64,000 nucleotides of DNA from Poecilobothrus nobilitatus (GCA_947095535.1 OX352773.1:269134515-269198514); one strand, 5' to 3'. Positions 1-10,794 are shown, counted from the stretch's first letter. Notes: generated by a model not told the origin, from the sequence alone. A program made the numbers and translations.

Positions 1-280
1 ATAACTACTAAACCTATAATAAACCGAAATATAAATACTTTAAAATAAAAAAAGAAAATTTCTTTATTGAATTTTTTAAATTTTACTTCTCTTTTGTTTT
101 TTATTTGTCATTGTTTATTTACCTTAAAACAATGCCCATAAATTCTATACAGTTAACAATTTTCTCAAACCAAGTACACGAAACACATGGTAGGGGACTC
201 AACACTCAAGCTCCTACTTCATTTGTACATAAGTGATATCATATTTGATAGACAGAGTGAACACAGAGAACACAGAGTGC
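1..280. other. AT-rich leading spacer
   Basis: No gene or recognisable domain is visible. The stretch is AT-rich with short homopolymers. Near 260-279 there is a short doubled motif (aacacagag), and at about 238-253 a copy of the word atatttgatag that recurs in the palindrome just downstream. Confidence 0.6.
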
Positions 281-339
281 CTATTATATTTAATAGCCAA
301 AGAATGAACATAAACATTACTGGCTATCAAATATAATAG
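281..339. repeat. 19-bp inverted repeat (hairpin)
   Basis: The arm at 281-299 (CTATTATATTTAATAGCCA) pairs with the arm at 321-339 with one mismatch, leaving a 21-nt loop. It lies just outside the terminus of the repeat that starts near 364, so it may be an outer part of that element or a separate small foldback sequence. Function is unknown. Confidence 0.6.
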
Positions 340-363
340 CCATGGTAGGAAATGTGTTAAAAA

Positions 364-1287
364 GTTGGAAAAAGAAGAGTGCAGTAGAGTGGACTCTATA
401 GACTGTGTCTCTGGGATACCAGTATGAACGTAATATATGCTGTTTCCATAAAACTGGATCATATTTTACTGCATTTAAGATGTTTTAGTACCAACGTTTA
501 ATACCGAAATATATTTATATAAATTAGGAATTCGATGACAACAAACCGGATCTGTTGCACTAGCACAACCTAATTTTATAGAAGTTCTTGCCCTAAAATT
601 TGATCATCTTTTATAATATTTCAGATGTCTAGCTTCATTAACTTCCAAGATGTTGTTCAGGTAGCACCTGCTGATCTAGCCCGACGAAATTTTACAGAAT
701 TTGTGAGTAATTCGATATCTTCTACAAAATTTCAGATACCTAGGCTCAATTGACTCGGAGTTATTTTTATTTCAAAAGTGAAGTTGCATGATAGCTATCC
801 GAATCTGTTGCACCAGCACTAGTAGATTTACAGAAGTTATTGCTATAAAACTTGATCATCATTTGTAAGATTTCAGATGCCCAGCTTTGTTAAGTTCTAA
901 GAGGTGCAAAACGCCTGATCCGGCTGCCTTAGTCCAACTAAATGTAGCATGTAACCTGTAACTCGACACCATTTTGGAAAATTTTGAGATACCTAGCTTC
1001 AGTAGACACGAAGTTATTATCATATAAAGAAAGAAGTTGTATGGCAGCTACTTGAACTCGGCGGTTGAAAATGTTGGATTTAAATAGCAAAACTAACACT
1101 TTGCAAAAGTGACGCAAAAAAAAATTTCAACCTCATAGCTCCTTTATTTTTTGAGTTAGACAGACGTACATGGCTTAATCGACTCAGAATTCGATTCTGA
1201 GCCTATCCATACTTTTGAATCTATATCTAGCTCGACTCTTTTAGGAGGTCACAACCGTAATGGCAAATTTAGTATACCCTTGCTTGA
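364..1287 (+). mobile_element. Non-autonomous repeat, copy 1 of the shared-end superfamily
   Basis: The left end carries gaagagtgcagtagagt followed by gggatacc. The right end carries tatatctagctcgactc, then a ggaggtcacaaccg stretch, then tataccctt. The same ordered end motifs occur in the 1.58-kb repeats at 8449-10028 and 26608-28188, and the left end also in the copy near 25.79 kb. The interior has repeated units built on tagctatccgaatctgttgc and agatgtctagcttcattaac. A gacagacgtacatggc stretch before the right end resembles the GACG-rich segment of the longer copies. No open frame encodes a transposase. The class is not resolved. Matching terminal motifs suggest a DNA transposon derivative, but no target duplication could be assigned. 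The family resembles repeats common in fly genomes. Confidence 0.6.
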
Positions 1288-1579
1288 ACATATGTGTTCA
1301 TACTGGTATAATAAATCTTTGTTACAAGATTGTTTAAAACACATAACGACTAAATCATTTTCAGCACATATTATTGAGAGTCTTTTGAGCAGATCTTTCA
1401 TCCATTCTTATAACTTATTCTCCCTAAGTTTATGCTCAATTTTACTAAAGTTATTGAAAAATTCCTTGATAAAAAGGATTAATTATTTAATTTCAATATC
1501 AAGTAAGAAATGTCATACATAATCAAGTTAAAATGTTATTTTTAAAAAGTTATTTTTATTAATTTTATATATGTTTTAG
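1288..1579. other. AT-rich spacer, no gene seen
   Basis: An 80-codon open frame is present here but its leucine/serine/isoleucine-rich product looks like chance translation of AT-rich DNA. Nothing else is recognised. A tatatgttttag sequence ending at 1579 could act as a splice acceptor for the next feature. Confidence 0.5.
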
Positions 1580-1759
1580 AAATTATTTAAACTTTAAAAT
1601 TATAAATGCCAATACACAAAAAATATGATATGCCTAAACGGCTTGCCTGTTACTGTGTACATACAGGACTCATGTATGAACAATTATACACAGCAAACAA
1701 TATTATAAAGTGGTTGAAAGTGGTTGAAGAGCGGGTGGTAAAAGATGACTACGATGAAG
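1580..1759 (+). CDS. Candidate exon, unrecognised protein start (51 codons)
   Basis: An ATG at 1606 opens 51 codons plus one base and stops short of the sequence GAAG|GTAAAG, a fair fly splice donor (GT at 1760). A possible acceptor, tatatgttttag, ends at 1579. The codon before the ATG is TAA, so 1606 would be a true start rather than a continuation. The peptide has a cysteine pair (about residues 15 and 17, in LACYCVHTG), then NNIIKWLKVVEERVVKDDYDE. This mixed acidic/basic composition is unlike the Phe/Leu/Lys-rich shadows elsewhere, and GC is clearly above the flanks. I do not recognise the family. If unspliced, the frame reads into TAG after 62 codons. It could be a real first coding exon, a fragment of a mobile-element protein, or chance. 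A 35-nt GT..AG stretch follows (1760-1794), but that is too short for a normal intron. Confidence 0.3.
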
Positions 1760-1806
1760 GTAAAGATATTGGAATTTTTTTTTTATTATTTTAGAATACC
1801 CTGGTA

Positions 1807-1880
1807 TACATTTGAATAATACGAACATATATTTATATATGTATGAACATATAAATATATGTTCGTATTATTCAAATGTA
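1807..1880. repeat. Perfect 32-bp-arm palindrome (hairpin)
   Basis: Bases 1807-1838 are the exact reverse complement of 1849-1880, with a 10-nt loop. The arms start TACATTTGAATAATACGAAC and end in an AT-rich inner part. A perfect 32-bp match is unlikely by chance even at this base composition, because the outer half contains G and C. It could be a tiny foldback element, a palindromic insertion scar or a hairpin RNA precursor. Confidence 0.8.
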
Positions 1881-4321
1881 AATATATATCACAATTTTTC
1901 AGACTGTAAAAATTAAAAAAAAAAAAAAGAAAAATATTTTGTTCGTTCTCTTTTTTTTCACTTCATATGTTCACATAGTTTATTTATAATGAAAATTCAG
2001 TTTAAAAAAACTTTATACTCGTATATATTCATACACAATATATTATATGTATGTATGTATGAATATGTCAATAGATAGGCTTTTTTTTTGCAAAAATTGT
2101 AAATTTATGTTGCACAGATAGGTTTTGTGTATTCAATATGCATTTTATCTGCGTTTTCTATTTTTTTTATGTATGTATGTTGCAATGTATATAAGATTGT
2201 ATTGAATGCAATTTATGTTGATAAAATCCTCTAAAGAAATGAAAATTCGATTTGATATAGAAAAATTTAAATAAAAACTTAGATTGGGTCATTATTGGGT
2301 TGGATTGTGTACTTTTTTTTATTAATTTGAAAAGAAATTAAAGTTTTAGTTTTCTGCATTAATAATCCTATACATATCTGAGTCATTATTAGTGAGTAGT
2401 TGTGATCCCTAAATCACAATTACCTAGCAAGAGCATAATATGTTAATATCGTACCACAATATTTTCAAGAGTTAATAGTTTTTTGTATTTGGTCCCAGAT
2501 ATAGGCTGAATAAACTGTGTTATATGATCCATACAGTGGATTATAGAAAAAAATTAACTTTTTTTTAGAGAAAAATTTATTTTGAATTCATTTTTGATAT
2601 TATGGATTTTTAAGAAATGTCATGTATTAACATTTATTGGATGTGTGCTGTATAGGCAACGAACTATTTATTTCGACCACACTAATTTAATCCTTTTGTA
2701 TTTTATAAAATAATGTTTTCAAAGTTTACCATATAGGATACAAATGAAAAAATTAAAAATAAAATAATAAAATTTAAGTAAAAGGGAGAAAATCTGTATC
2801 ATTTTTTATGCATCTGCAACTAAAATAAAAAAAAAAAAACAAACAAACAAAAAACAAAAAGGTGAAAAAAAATAAAAACTTTCGTTCGCTCTATATAAAT
2901 TGAATTCCAATTTTTGAATAGTATAATGATGCATCGGACGGCCTAGCTTCAAATTTCGTATGTCTGATGTTAAAATTTTTTTTATTTACTTTTACTGCAA
3001 GAGTATATTAAAAAATTTTTGTGTAAGCTTTGTTGTGTATTTGATTGGGTGTATGTAACAACTGATTTAAGCTTTTAAGCAGAAAAAAACAATGAATTTT
3101 TTTTTCAATCCTTTTCTAAATATTTTAAATAAAAGTAAAGGTAAAAATTTTTATTTTAAGAACAATTACCTTTATATTTTACAATTTTTTTTAATAACTA
3201 AATATTAACTAATACATAGAGTGAAACTGAGTTCTTATGGTAATATAAAAATAAGAATGTGTACAAAGTTTGATTTTAATTTGATTGAAAGTAATTAAGT
3301 ATATTTTTCAGCCATTGTAATTTTTTTTTAAATACAAAAAAAGCGATTAAATGTTAAGGACATATGAAGATTGATAAGAATAAGAAAATGACATGAATTT
3401 TTATTTGCTCTCGATGTTTGATACATGTTACTAATGATGACCAACGATGGTTAATCCATGTTGATCCAAATTATGAAATATTTATACTGTGAAACTGGGT
3501 TATGATACATAATTTCTTCTTTTTCAAAGGAAATGAACGATCAATTCATCATTTTTATATACAATACTCAATTTCAAAACTCAATGTCAAATATTATATG
3601 ACTTGATTTGAATGTTTCGTTTGAAAAAAAACCAAACTTCTTTGATCGATTGCATCTATTCTTAATTGTAAAGCCATTCTGTTACTATAGTCCAAATTCA
3701 TGTAATATTTTTTAACATCATTGATGTTATTTCAAAAATCCAACCTTAAACAGCTTCTTTGAAAATTATTTTAAGTTTTTATACCTCTAGTTTAAAACTG
3801 GTTATATAACCTAACGTCCTAACCTAACTAAAGTTAAATAATTGAACAAATAAAAAATATTTGTTTTTAGATAAATTAATTAGACCTGGTTGATGGTATA
3901 GGTATGACGAAAACATAAAAAAAAAATAATTTATTTTCACGAAAAACGCACATCGAAACGAAATATCCCAAAAAAGGAAAGGAATGAAAAAACAATCAAG
4001 TTGAAAATAAAAATATTCTTGTTTTCTTCATTTTTTTTGTTAATTATTTTTACACCTTTTTTTGTTTTTTATATTTAAAAAAATGCATTTAAAGGTATAA
4101 AATTTTTTTAACTTTGTTAGCCCTTATCATAGTTTTTTTACATATTTTTAGTATCGCTTTGTATATACTTTTAGTTAGAAAACTTTTGATAACGAAATAT
4201 TCGATATACCATACGTCATATGATATGTCATGTTTACAAATAAAACAAGGCAATGTAAAACCAAAACTTTTAAAAATAAAATTTAGGTAAAAAGCTTAAA
4301 AAGTTTATATAAATGTAAAAT
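1881..4321. other. AT-rich spacer, no gene seen
   Basis: About 2.4 kb of AT-rich sequence with poly(A)/poly(T) runs, short (TATG)n near 2045-2060 and an A-rich patch at 2820-2880. No domain, RNA gene or long repeat was recognised. Confidence 0.5.
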
Positions 4322-4539
4322 AGTCCCTAATATGGGGCCTAGGTGGCTTAGTGAGTAAGAGCGTATAAAATACGCTGCAAACACCGAGGGAGTGTGGGTT
4401 CGAATCCCACACACGTCGTAAGTGTTTTTCCTCCCCTTACGACATTTACAGCCACGCCTGAAAAGGAAAGGCTGTGTAATTTCCTGTTCACATTTATGTG
4501 GCGGAGAAATGCATTAAAAAAAAAAAAAAGTTCCTAATA
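4322..4539 (+). mobile_element. tRNA-derived SINE with target-site duplication
   Basis: A 196-bp insert (4333-4528) is flanked by an 11-bp direct repeat with one mismatch: AGTCCCTAATA at 4322-4332 and AGTTCCTAATA at 4529-4539. The head resembles a tRNA. It has a box A-like TGGCTTAGTGAG at about 4344-4355 and a box B at 4397-4407 (GGTTCGAATCC) that fits the RNA polymerase III consensus exactly. The body includes ttacgac and cctgaaaaggaaaggctgtg, and the 3' end is a run of about 15 A. Established knowledge: such elements are transcribed by Pol III and copied by a LINE reverse transcriptase. A second copy lies at 48650-48852 on the other strand. The head is not a functional tRNA because the anticodon arm does not fold well. 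Confidence 0.85.
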
Positions 4540-4772
4540 GGCAAAGAAATTCTAAATATAAGAGATATCAAATAAAATAATCATTCTATATTTATTAATT
4601 CGAATTATTTTAAATACATATAAAATGCATTTTAATAGATTAAATAAAAAGCTCTGTCTATATATGAGTTCCATATCCATTGTAAACATTTTTTTAGTCC
4701 TTATCATATGTTGTATGACATATGCTATGATGGCATTGTACATATACTTCTATGTTACACTTATGTTATTAA
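4540..4772. other. AT-rich spacer between SINE and LINE fragment
   Basis: Nothing recognisable. A hydrophobic 67-codon frame starting at 4625 runs into the adjacent LINE fragment in the wrong frame and is rejected as a gene. Confidence 0.5.
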
Positions 4773-5300
4773 ATAGCTGCCATAGAAGAGGCAGTGAATC
4801 TGCGGAAAAGAAACGTAGTCTTCTCTAGAAAAGTTCACATCTTTACGAATAATCAAGCAGCTATAAAGGCGTAGAGTTTCAACATTGTTAACACAGTCGT
4901 TGTCAAGAACTGCTTCTCATACTTGAATGAAGAGGGAAAAGTATTCAATAACCACCTTTTTTGGATGAACACAGTGACTTCATTGGGAATTGTAGAGTTG
5001 ACGAACTGGCTAACACAAACCTTTAAATTCTCAGAGCTGATGAACTTTGAACGGCACAAACGTTCAAATTATCCAAGAAAATAAAATTTTTTGGCGTTTC
5101 TATTACAATCGATAAATATTGGTCTGAACAACAAGCCAACACACTCACAAACCACAGGTGATTTCTAATAATACTTGCGCTGTGGCTAAACAAAACTGGT
5201 CAACATTAGATCTTAAATGATTAACTAGATTCTTAACAGTAAATCACCGCAATATCAGTAAGGTAATATGGGTTTTAACAATTTAAATTAGGTTACAATG
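4773..5300 (+). pseudogene. LINE ORF2 fragment: RNase H region, broken
   Basis: Translated fragments match the RNase H domain found in I/LOA/R1-like non-LTR retrotransposons, which removes RNA from the RNA-DNA hybrid during copying. Visible in order on the plus strand: IAAIEEAV at about 4773, KVHIFTNNQAAIKA near 4830 (where family members have a D-N/S-Q-A motif), a tract around NTVVKNCFSYLNE, and, after a frame change, GNCRVDELAN near 4990. The last matches the family's G-N-x-x-A-D-E-L-A helix. A later WSEQQANT region corresponds to the linker after RNase H. At least one in-frame stop (TAG in IKA*SF) and at least one frameshift break it. No intact endonuclease or reverse transcriptase is nearby. 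It is a 5'- and 3'-truncated dead copy. Confidence 0.7.
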
Positions 5301-6353
5301 GTGTAATTAGGAGAAATTCTGATCCAGGATATCACAACGGGTCTACACTGGGTATCACAAGTGAGGCTCTATTTATCATGTGTTAAAATTTGTTTGTAAA
5401 TAGACAAACAGACAATGACACACATAGTGAAACTTATAAGCACATTTTTGAATATGCGCATATACGAAAATAGAAAAAAAGCCTATTATAATTTTGTAAA
5501 AGGAAAATCTAAAAAAAAAAGTACCTCCAACACCTCCAACACCAATAACATCAATTTTAGAATACAAACATAATTCTATGTAAACCTCGTTCCTTTTTTT
5601 GATAAAAATTTAAATTTTTGCTTAGTTTTATAAAAACTCAAACATATGTATGTACAAAGGTAAAAAAAAAACAATACAAAATTATCCAAACATTAGAAAT
5701 TCAAAATTGAAAAAACAAAATAATGCAATTTTTCATAATTAAGAGACAAAATAAAAAAAAATCGCAACAAAATTTTAGTCAAATCGCAATAATAAAAATA
5801 GGGAAAAAACTACATTTTATATGCCTACAACTAAATTGTGTTGTTTGTTTGTTTAATGGTGATAACAAATAGATAATATAATGCTTTGATATGATATTTT
5901 TTACAATATATATATATATATATATATTTATCTATTTCCAAAATAAATAAATGAATGCAAGTTAAAAAATAGGAAATAATTGTTTTTTTTATTTATTTTT
6001 AATTTTGAAGTAAAAAATTTTTGCTTTGTAAAATAATTTCAATGTTATTTAAGAGTAAAATTCATTCAAATTTTAAATTAAAATTTTCCAGAAAAAAAAA
6101 TAAAATTCCTAAATTATACAAAATAATGTAACCTTATAAAACGTACCAAAATTAAAATTAAAAAAACCAATGTTTAATAATTTTAAATAATGCATTTTTA
6201 AATTTTGATGCGAACTTTAATTATTTTGACAATTGTACTAAAATATTTAAATTTAATTTTAATCAAATATTGTAGAGAATAATTATTGTTAAATTCCATG
6301 CTAATAATCGCCTAAACCTAGGTTTAAAAAAATGTTTTGTTGGTAATTGAATA
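5301..6353. other. AT-rich spacer with (AT)n
   Basis: No gene seen. It contains an (AT)n run at about 5905-5927 and many A/T homopolymers. A short proline/glycine-rich minus-strand frame near 5376-5567 arises from the repeat cacctccaac and is rejected. Confidence 0.5.
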
Positions 6354-6780
6354 TAATTTTCGGGTAGAGTCGCGTTTAGGTGGGTCAACTTCTAATGCCT
6401 GGAAAATGCTTTGTGATTGTTAAAATTTTCATAACAAAAATGTCGATGTATGAAAAAAAAATTTTTTCGGGATAAATAATGCAAAAAAGTTAATTTTTTC
6501 GGCAAATTTATATTCTAATGGTAAAAGACTATCGGTTTGCAACCTATTTTGGGGGATCCAGGTCACTTGGCCCACCATTTAATAGTATTAATATTAAAAT
6601 ATTGCATGAAAGTCGAAAATTTGGCAAATATAAAATAAAAACATTTAAAAAAAATTACACACATCGAACAAGAAAAGGCCAAAGAATTATTTAAAAAAAA
6701 TTTTAACAATCACACAATCACAGAGCATTTTACAGGCATTAGAAGTTGACCCACCTAAAAGCGACTCTACCCTAATTTTC
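6354..6780. mobile_element. MITE with ~65-bp terminal inverted repeats and 8-bp target duplication
   Basis: The insert 6362-6772 begins GGGTAGAGTCGCGTTTAGG and ends with its inverse (CGACTCTACCC). Terminal inverted repeats run for about 65 bp and include a shared gtgggtcaacttctaatgcc; the right copy has an extra tgtgattg. It is flanked on both sides by the identical octamer TAATTTTC (6354-6361 and 6773-6780). Established knowledge: 8-bp target duplications are made by hAT-, P- and Merlin-type transposases. Which one cannot be decided from this copy. The interior (411 bp total) has no coding capacity, so it needs an enzyme supplied in trans. The good TIR identity and perfect duplication suggest a fairly recent insertion. 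Confidence 0.85.
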
Positions 6781-7400
6781 CAATTCATTTTATACTCATG
6801 GAATTTCTTGGTCTTACGGATTCTCTTTAAGAAAAGATGTCATAAAAAAATGGTTTTCAGCGTGATTTTCATAGTGGTACAAAGTAATTTTTTATATATC
6901 GATTATTTTACTTACTATAATATATACATTTTATTTAAAATATAGCTATAAAAGATTTCCTATTATAAAAAATTGCATTAATCGAAATTGACATAAGTTT
7001 TTATTTTCGCTTTTTTTGTCCGTCCGTGCATCCGTTTGTTTACAAAACTTCTAAACCTTTCAAGATAGGACATTTAAATCATGGAACTGGGTGTCAGTAA
7101 AAAATTATTTTGTGGATGAACTTTTTTATGTATAGCACGAACCGTTATAGAACGATGCAATCTTGTACTTAATTTTACGATTTAGTTGAAATTAAAATTA
7201 TACAAAAATGTAAACAGTTATTTTAAAAAAGGAACTGTTAGTTCTGCTGTTAGTCATAAACTTAAAATTGAGAAAAGGAAAATCTTTTTCAAAACAATTT
7301 TTTTTCTTCTTTCTATTTAAGTTATGACGTGTCAAAATATGTAAATTTTCTATTTTTAGGCTAAATTGTATTTTGGACATTAGTGCTAGTTTGTTTTTTT
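6781..7400. other. AT-rich spacer with a degraded repeat fragment
   Basis: Near 7015-7140 the words gtccgtccgtgcatccg and cacgaaccgttatag recall the GACG-rich segment of the fly-type repeats at 8449 and 26608, in minus orientation, so a degraded fragment of that superfamily is likely. Otherwise nothing is recognised. Confidence 0.4.
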
Positions 7401-7975
7401 TTGCTAAGATATGTCAGAATCCTTCAAAGACACCGAGAATACTCGCTTGGTAGTGTCAGAGTCTTAACGGCTAAACCCACCTCCCCCCTTAAGTGAATGT
7501 AACGAAATGAAAAACCCTAACTGTTGATGCAGTATATTAGCTGTCAAATTAGGGTGGGGAAGAATAGGGCAGGATGTGAAAACTTTGGGAATTGGGATTG
7601 TAAGGATTATTATTATTATTTTGCTATCAGTGAGGAAACCATCATTAGTTTTAATATGCAATAGTAGATAATGCTATCCCGCATAACGTAATGATTGGAA
7701 GCAACTCCTTTGTAGGAACTTTTATTATTGGTATTAGTATTATTAATATTGTTATTACTATTTTTTTTTTTTTTTACACGCTAACTAAACGCTAGGAACG
7801 GATTCCTTTATACATATGTAGGTTTAGTTATTATATGCTACGGAATCAAGGCCATCAGTCAGTTGCAATATATTGCATATTCCTGCATAAGGTAACCAAA
7901 GACGGGACCACTGTAGCATTTATTATTATGATTAATATTAGTATTAATAATATTATTATTTAATGATATCAATTA
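7400..7975. repeat. GC-enriched island with (ATT)n tails, unclassified repeats
   Basis: Two or three blocks of unusually GC-rich sequence (for example 7440-7600, with ccacctcccccctt and gggtggggaagaatagggc) are each followed by (ATT)n-like runs (7605-7622, about 7720-7750, about 7920-7965). A body followed by a microsatellite tail is typical of some retroposons, so these may be 3' ends of several unrelated insertions. No protein domain is visible. Confidence 0.4.
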
Positions 7976-7979
7976 TTAC

Positions 7980-8072
7980 TTTTTTTTTTTTTATATGATC
8001 TGACTAAGGTTTGAATCCAACACCTTTCGATTGAAAGGCTGTTGTTTTAACCACTATAACATGAGTTACAAG
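7980..8072 (-). mobile_element. Second tRNA-like SINE family, short copy
   Basis: Read on the minus strand, a head with ATAGTGGTTAAAAC (box A-like) is followed by GGATTCAAACC (box B-like, at 8008-8018) and ends in an A run (the T run at 7980-7992). A stem CCTTTC/GAAAGG sits where an anticodon arm would be. A related sequence with the same tagtggttaa head lies at about 51405-51480. It is too diverged to call a working tRNA. Confidence 0.55.
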
Positions 8073-8075
8073 AGG

Positions 8076-8448
8076 TAAAGTAAAACACAAAAATTATAGC
8101 TCGTAACATTATATTTTTGTGAAAAATACGCTAAAGTTATGAAATTAAAGAGAGGAAACAGTTCTCATTTTCTTTTTAAAAATATACTCTTTTAAAAACT
8201 TTGGTTTTATATTCAATTTTGTTCTTTTTGCAGGGGGGAAAAATTGTGAAAAATAATAATATTTACGATTATTTAATAATATTTTCATCTATAATAGTTT
8301 TGTTTGGGGAAAAATATAATATTATTTCTGCAATTGTATTATAATCATTCAATTTATTTTCGATTTATTTAATTATGTAAAAAATTCTGTAGAATTAAGT
8401 TTAATTTTTTGGTTTGGAATTGTTTCTAAACAATTTAAAATTTAAAAA
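8076..8448. other. AT-rich spacer
   Basis: No gene seen. Close to its right edge (about 8424-8439) is tttctaaacaattta, which recurs at about 10046 on the other side of repeat A. Confidence 0.5.
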
Positions 8449-10028
8449 AAAACGAGGAAGAATACAGTTGCCTTTGTCAACTCTCAGATACCCGTACGAA
8501 CCGTTAGTATATTCACAGCCTGTCATTCTGCTTACAATATTATTTTTTTAATATTTTAGTATTTTAAAATAATTTGGGTGAATTTTATAATTTCTAGAAC
8601 TATGGGTTGTACATATATTCAAACTATATGTTTATATGTACATTCTTCAAAAGCAGATTCTAACCTTTCACATAAAGATTATCAATCCAAAACTTTTTCA
8701 AATATTCTATAGTACCATTTAATACTAAGCGGTAATTGTATATTAAATTTACTTAGTACAAAATAATAAATATAATTTTAAATAGTATATTATATTATAT
8801 TTAAATATTCCATTGACAGAATAATTTCTTATAAGTACAATAAAATACATATATGTATGTAAATACGGCGCTATATATATACATATATACTCTTATCATT
8901 CACTCACTAGTGACATATACGATATGTAAATCAACATGATATTATATAAGTATGTATATATATTAATATCATATAAATAAAAATTCTTCAAGCAACCGTT
9001 ATGTTGTTTATTTATTTGCATTTTTATGTACTACGCATTATATCCTCAGCAATTTCAAATTATCGAGTAAAACAAAATGGAAAAAATTCGTTAAAGAAAT
9101 TTGTTAGAAAATTTGAAAAAATCAAGTAACACTTTCGTCAATTATAAAGTAACCCTATATTATTAAAAAAAGTTGTTAACAGAAATAAGAGTATAATGTT
9201 AAAGCTTTAATTTTTGTGTATTACTTCAAAAAAATTTTAACAGGTGTTCAAGTTACAGGTGTTTAAAAATAGAAAATTTTCAGTTTTTGACCCCTTACAG
9301 CTCCTACACGGGGAGTGATACAAAAAAATTTTTTGAAATAACTCATACTTATTTTCAAAGATCTAACATCTGTCAAAATTTCAAGTTTCCAACTTAAACC
9401 GTTCAAAAGATAGAAGGGTTAAAGGATTTTGCAAAATTTGAGTTTCACATAACGGTAAATTAAGACACCGTATGCCACAAATATATATTTATTGTATATA
9501 TACTTTTAAAGCTAATGAAAGTAGTAATCGTTTGGCTTTTTCAAAATGAAGATATACCTTATACAACTTGTGCTATAACAATTTAAATATAGAGCTTTTT
9601 TGAACCTTTGAGGAGCTGTAGCTCCGTAACGGGTGGGGCTACAAAAAAAAGTTATTAAAAATAAAATTAATATTTTTGTAAGGTCTATCAGTAGTTAAAA
9701 TTTCATAGCTCTATTGCAAAAAAAAAGTGGGGATCTAAAAGTTAGGTGTTCGAGAGCTACCCTAAGGCTTGGTCCAAATTCAACCAAAAAAAATAGGGAA
9801 CCTACAAATTACTCCCAGAATATTTTTTGTAAATTTCAAGATTCTAGCTTTCTTAGTTTTTGAGTTAGCGTGCTGACGGACGGACGGACGGACGGACATG
9901 GCTCAAAAGTCTTAGAATTTTTTTCTGATCCGATCCATACCTTTGAAGGTATATCTAGCTCGCTTATTTCGAGGTGTTACAAACGGAGGAGTAATTTTAT
10001 TATACCCGATCCTATCGTACGGGTATAA
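8449..10028 (+). mobile_element. Non-autonomous repeat 'A' (1.58 kb)
   Basis: The left end is aaaacgaggaagaatacag, followed by a GATACCCGTACGA word. The right end is GGTGTTACAAACGGAGG, followed by CGTACGGGTATAA, so the two ends share the inverted core ATACCCGTACGA/TCGTACGGGTAT. A (GACG)n stretch lies at 9876-9897, just ahead of aaggtatatctagctcg. The interior carries gagctgtagctccgtaacgg and repeated aaaattt-rich blocks. No reading frame for a transposase exists. Nearly the whole length recurs in inverted orientation at 26608-28188 with very high visual identity. The class is unresolved: the inverted termini suggest a DNA transposon derivative or foldback type. End sequences of this kind are common in flies. 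Confidence 0.75.
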
Positions 10029-10794
10029 AAACTTAAAGATACAGTTTCTAAACAATTTAGCATGTTTAGAAAAACTTAAAGATGTATTTAAAATCTACTT
10101 CTAATATATCAAACAAGGGTAACAATTTTTTATTTTGCATTATTGCTTATAATCTTTTATAAATACTTGTTCATCGCTTCAAATAATATCTTGAAATGAT
10201 TTGAAAAATGCTTAGCAATTATGCTTGGCCCATTCATGGTGTTCTATATGGTTTATGGAACCATATGGGACACCATGTTTTAATACACACACATAATGTG
10301 AGTAGTATTAAATAAAACTTAAAAAATGCATTAACAAAAATTGCGTTTAGTTCGAATCAGATTACTATTCTAAATTCTAACCTTCAGTGCATGATAAATA
10401 TTAAACCGAAAGCTGAAACAAAGATTACGCCTTGGACTAAAATTACAAATTAAATATTTGATAATATAAAACTTTAATGCTTATTGTTTTAGAATTTACT
10501 TGATTTGAAGTTTTTACATATTAAACAGAAAAATTACTAATAAACTTAAAAGATCATTAAAGTTATATCAAATATGAATTGACTAATTAAATGAAAAATG
10601 GTTATAATTCGGTGTAATGAATAAATAATGATTATATTAGAATGTGTGTATGATTAGACATTTGAATGTGAATTATTGCCTTAAATTGTTAAATTTTCAA
10701 AATAATATTTGAAAATAAAAAGTTTTTAAAGTTCAAAAAGAACAATAAAAAGTATACTATTTGAGTTCCTTTCACATATGAAAAAAGTAGTTGG
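10029..10794. other. AT-rich spacer with one small hairpin
   Basis: Apart from the hairpin at 10235-10277 this is plain AT-rich sequence. aaaacttaaagat occurs twice within 60 bp just right of repeat A. Confidence 0.5.
10235..10277 (+). repeat. 19-bp hairpin, fully paired as RNA
   Basis: CATGGTGTTCTATATGGTT (10235-10253) faces AACCATATGGGACACCATG (10259-10277) across a 5-nt loop. The two DNA mismatches become G-U pairs in a plus-strand transcript, so the RNA would pair along all 19 positions. It is shorter than a typical microRNA precursor, and pairing does not extend outward. Confidence 0.6.

Noticed and set aside
214..462. 82-codon minus-strand frame
   Set aside because: It overlaps the end of a repeat and a hairpin and has no recognisable composition or domain.
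1760..1794. 35-nt intron GTAAAG...TTTTAG
   Set aside because: Below the normal minimum intron length in flies. The T-rich end is background composition.
4333..4407. Genuine tRNA gene
   Set aside because: Box A and box B fit, but the anticodon arm does not fold, and a non-tRNA body, poly(A) tail and target duplication show it is a SINE.
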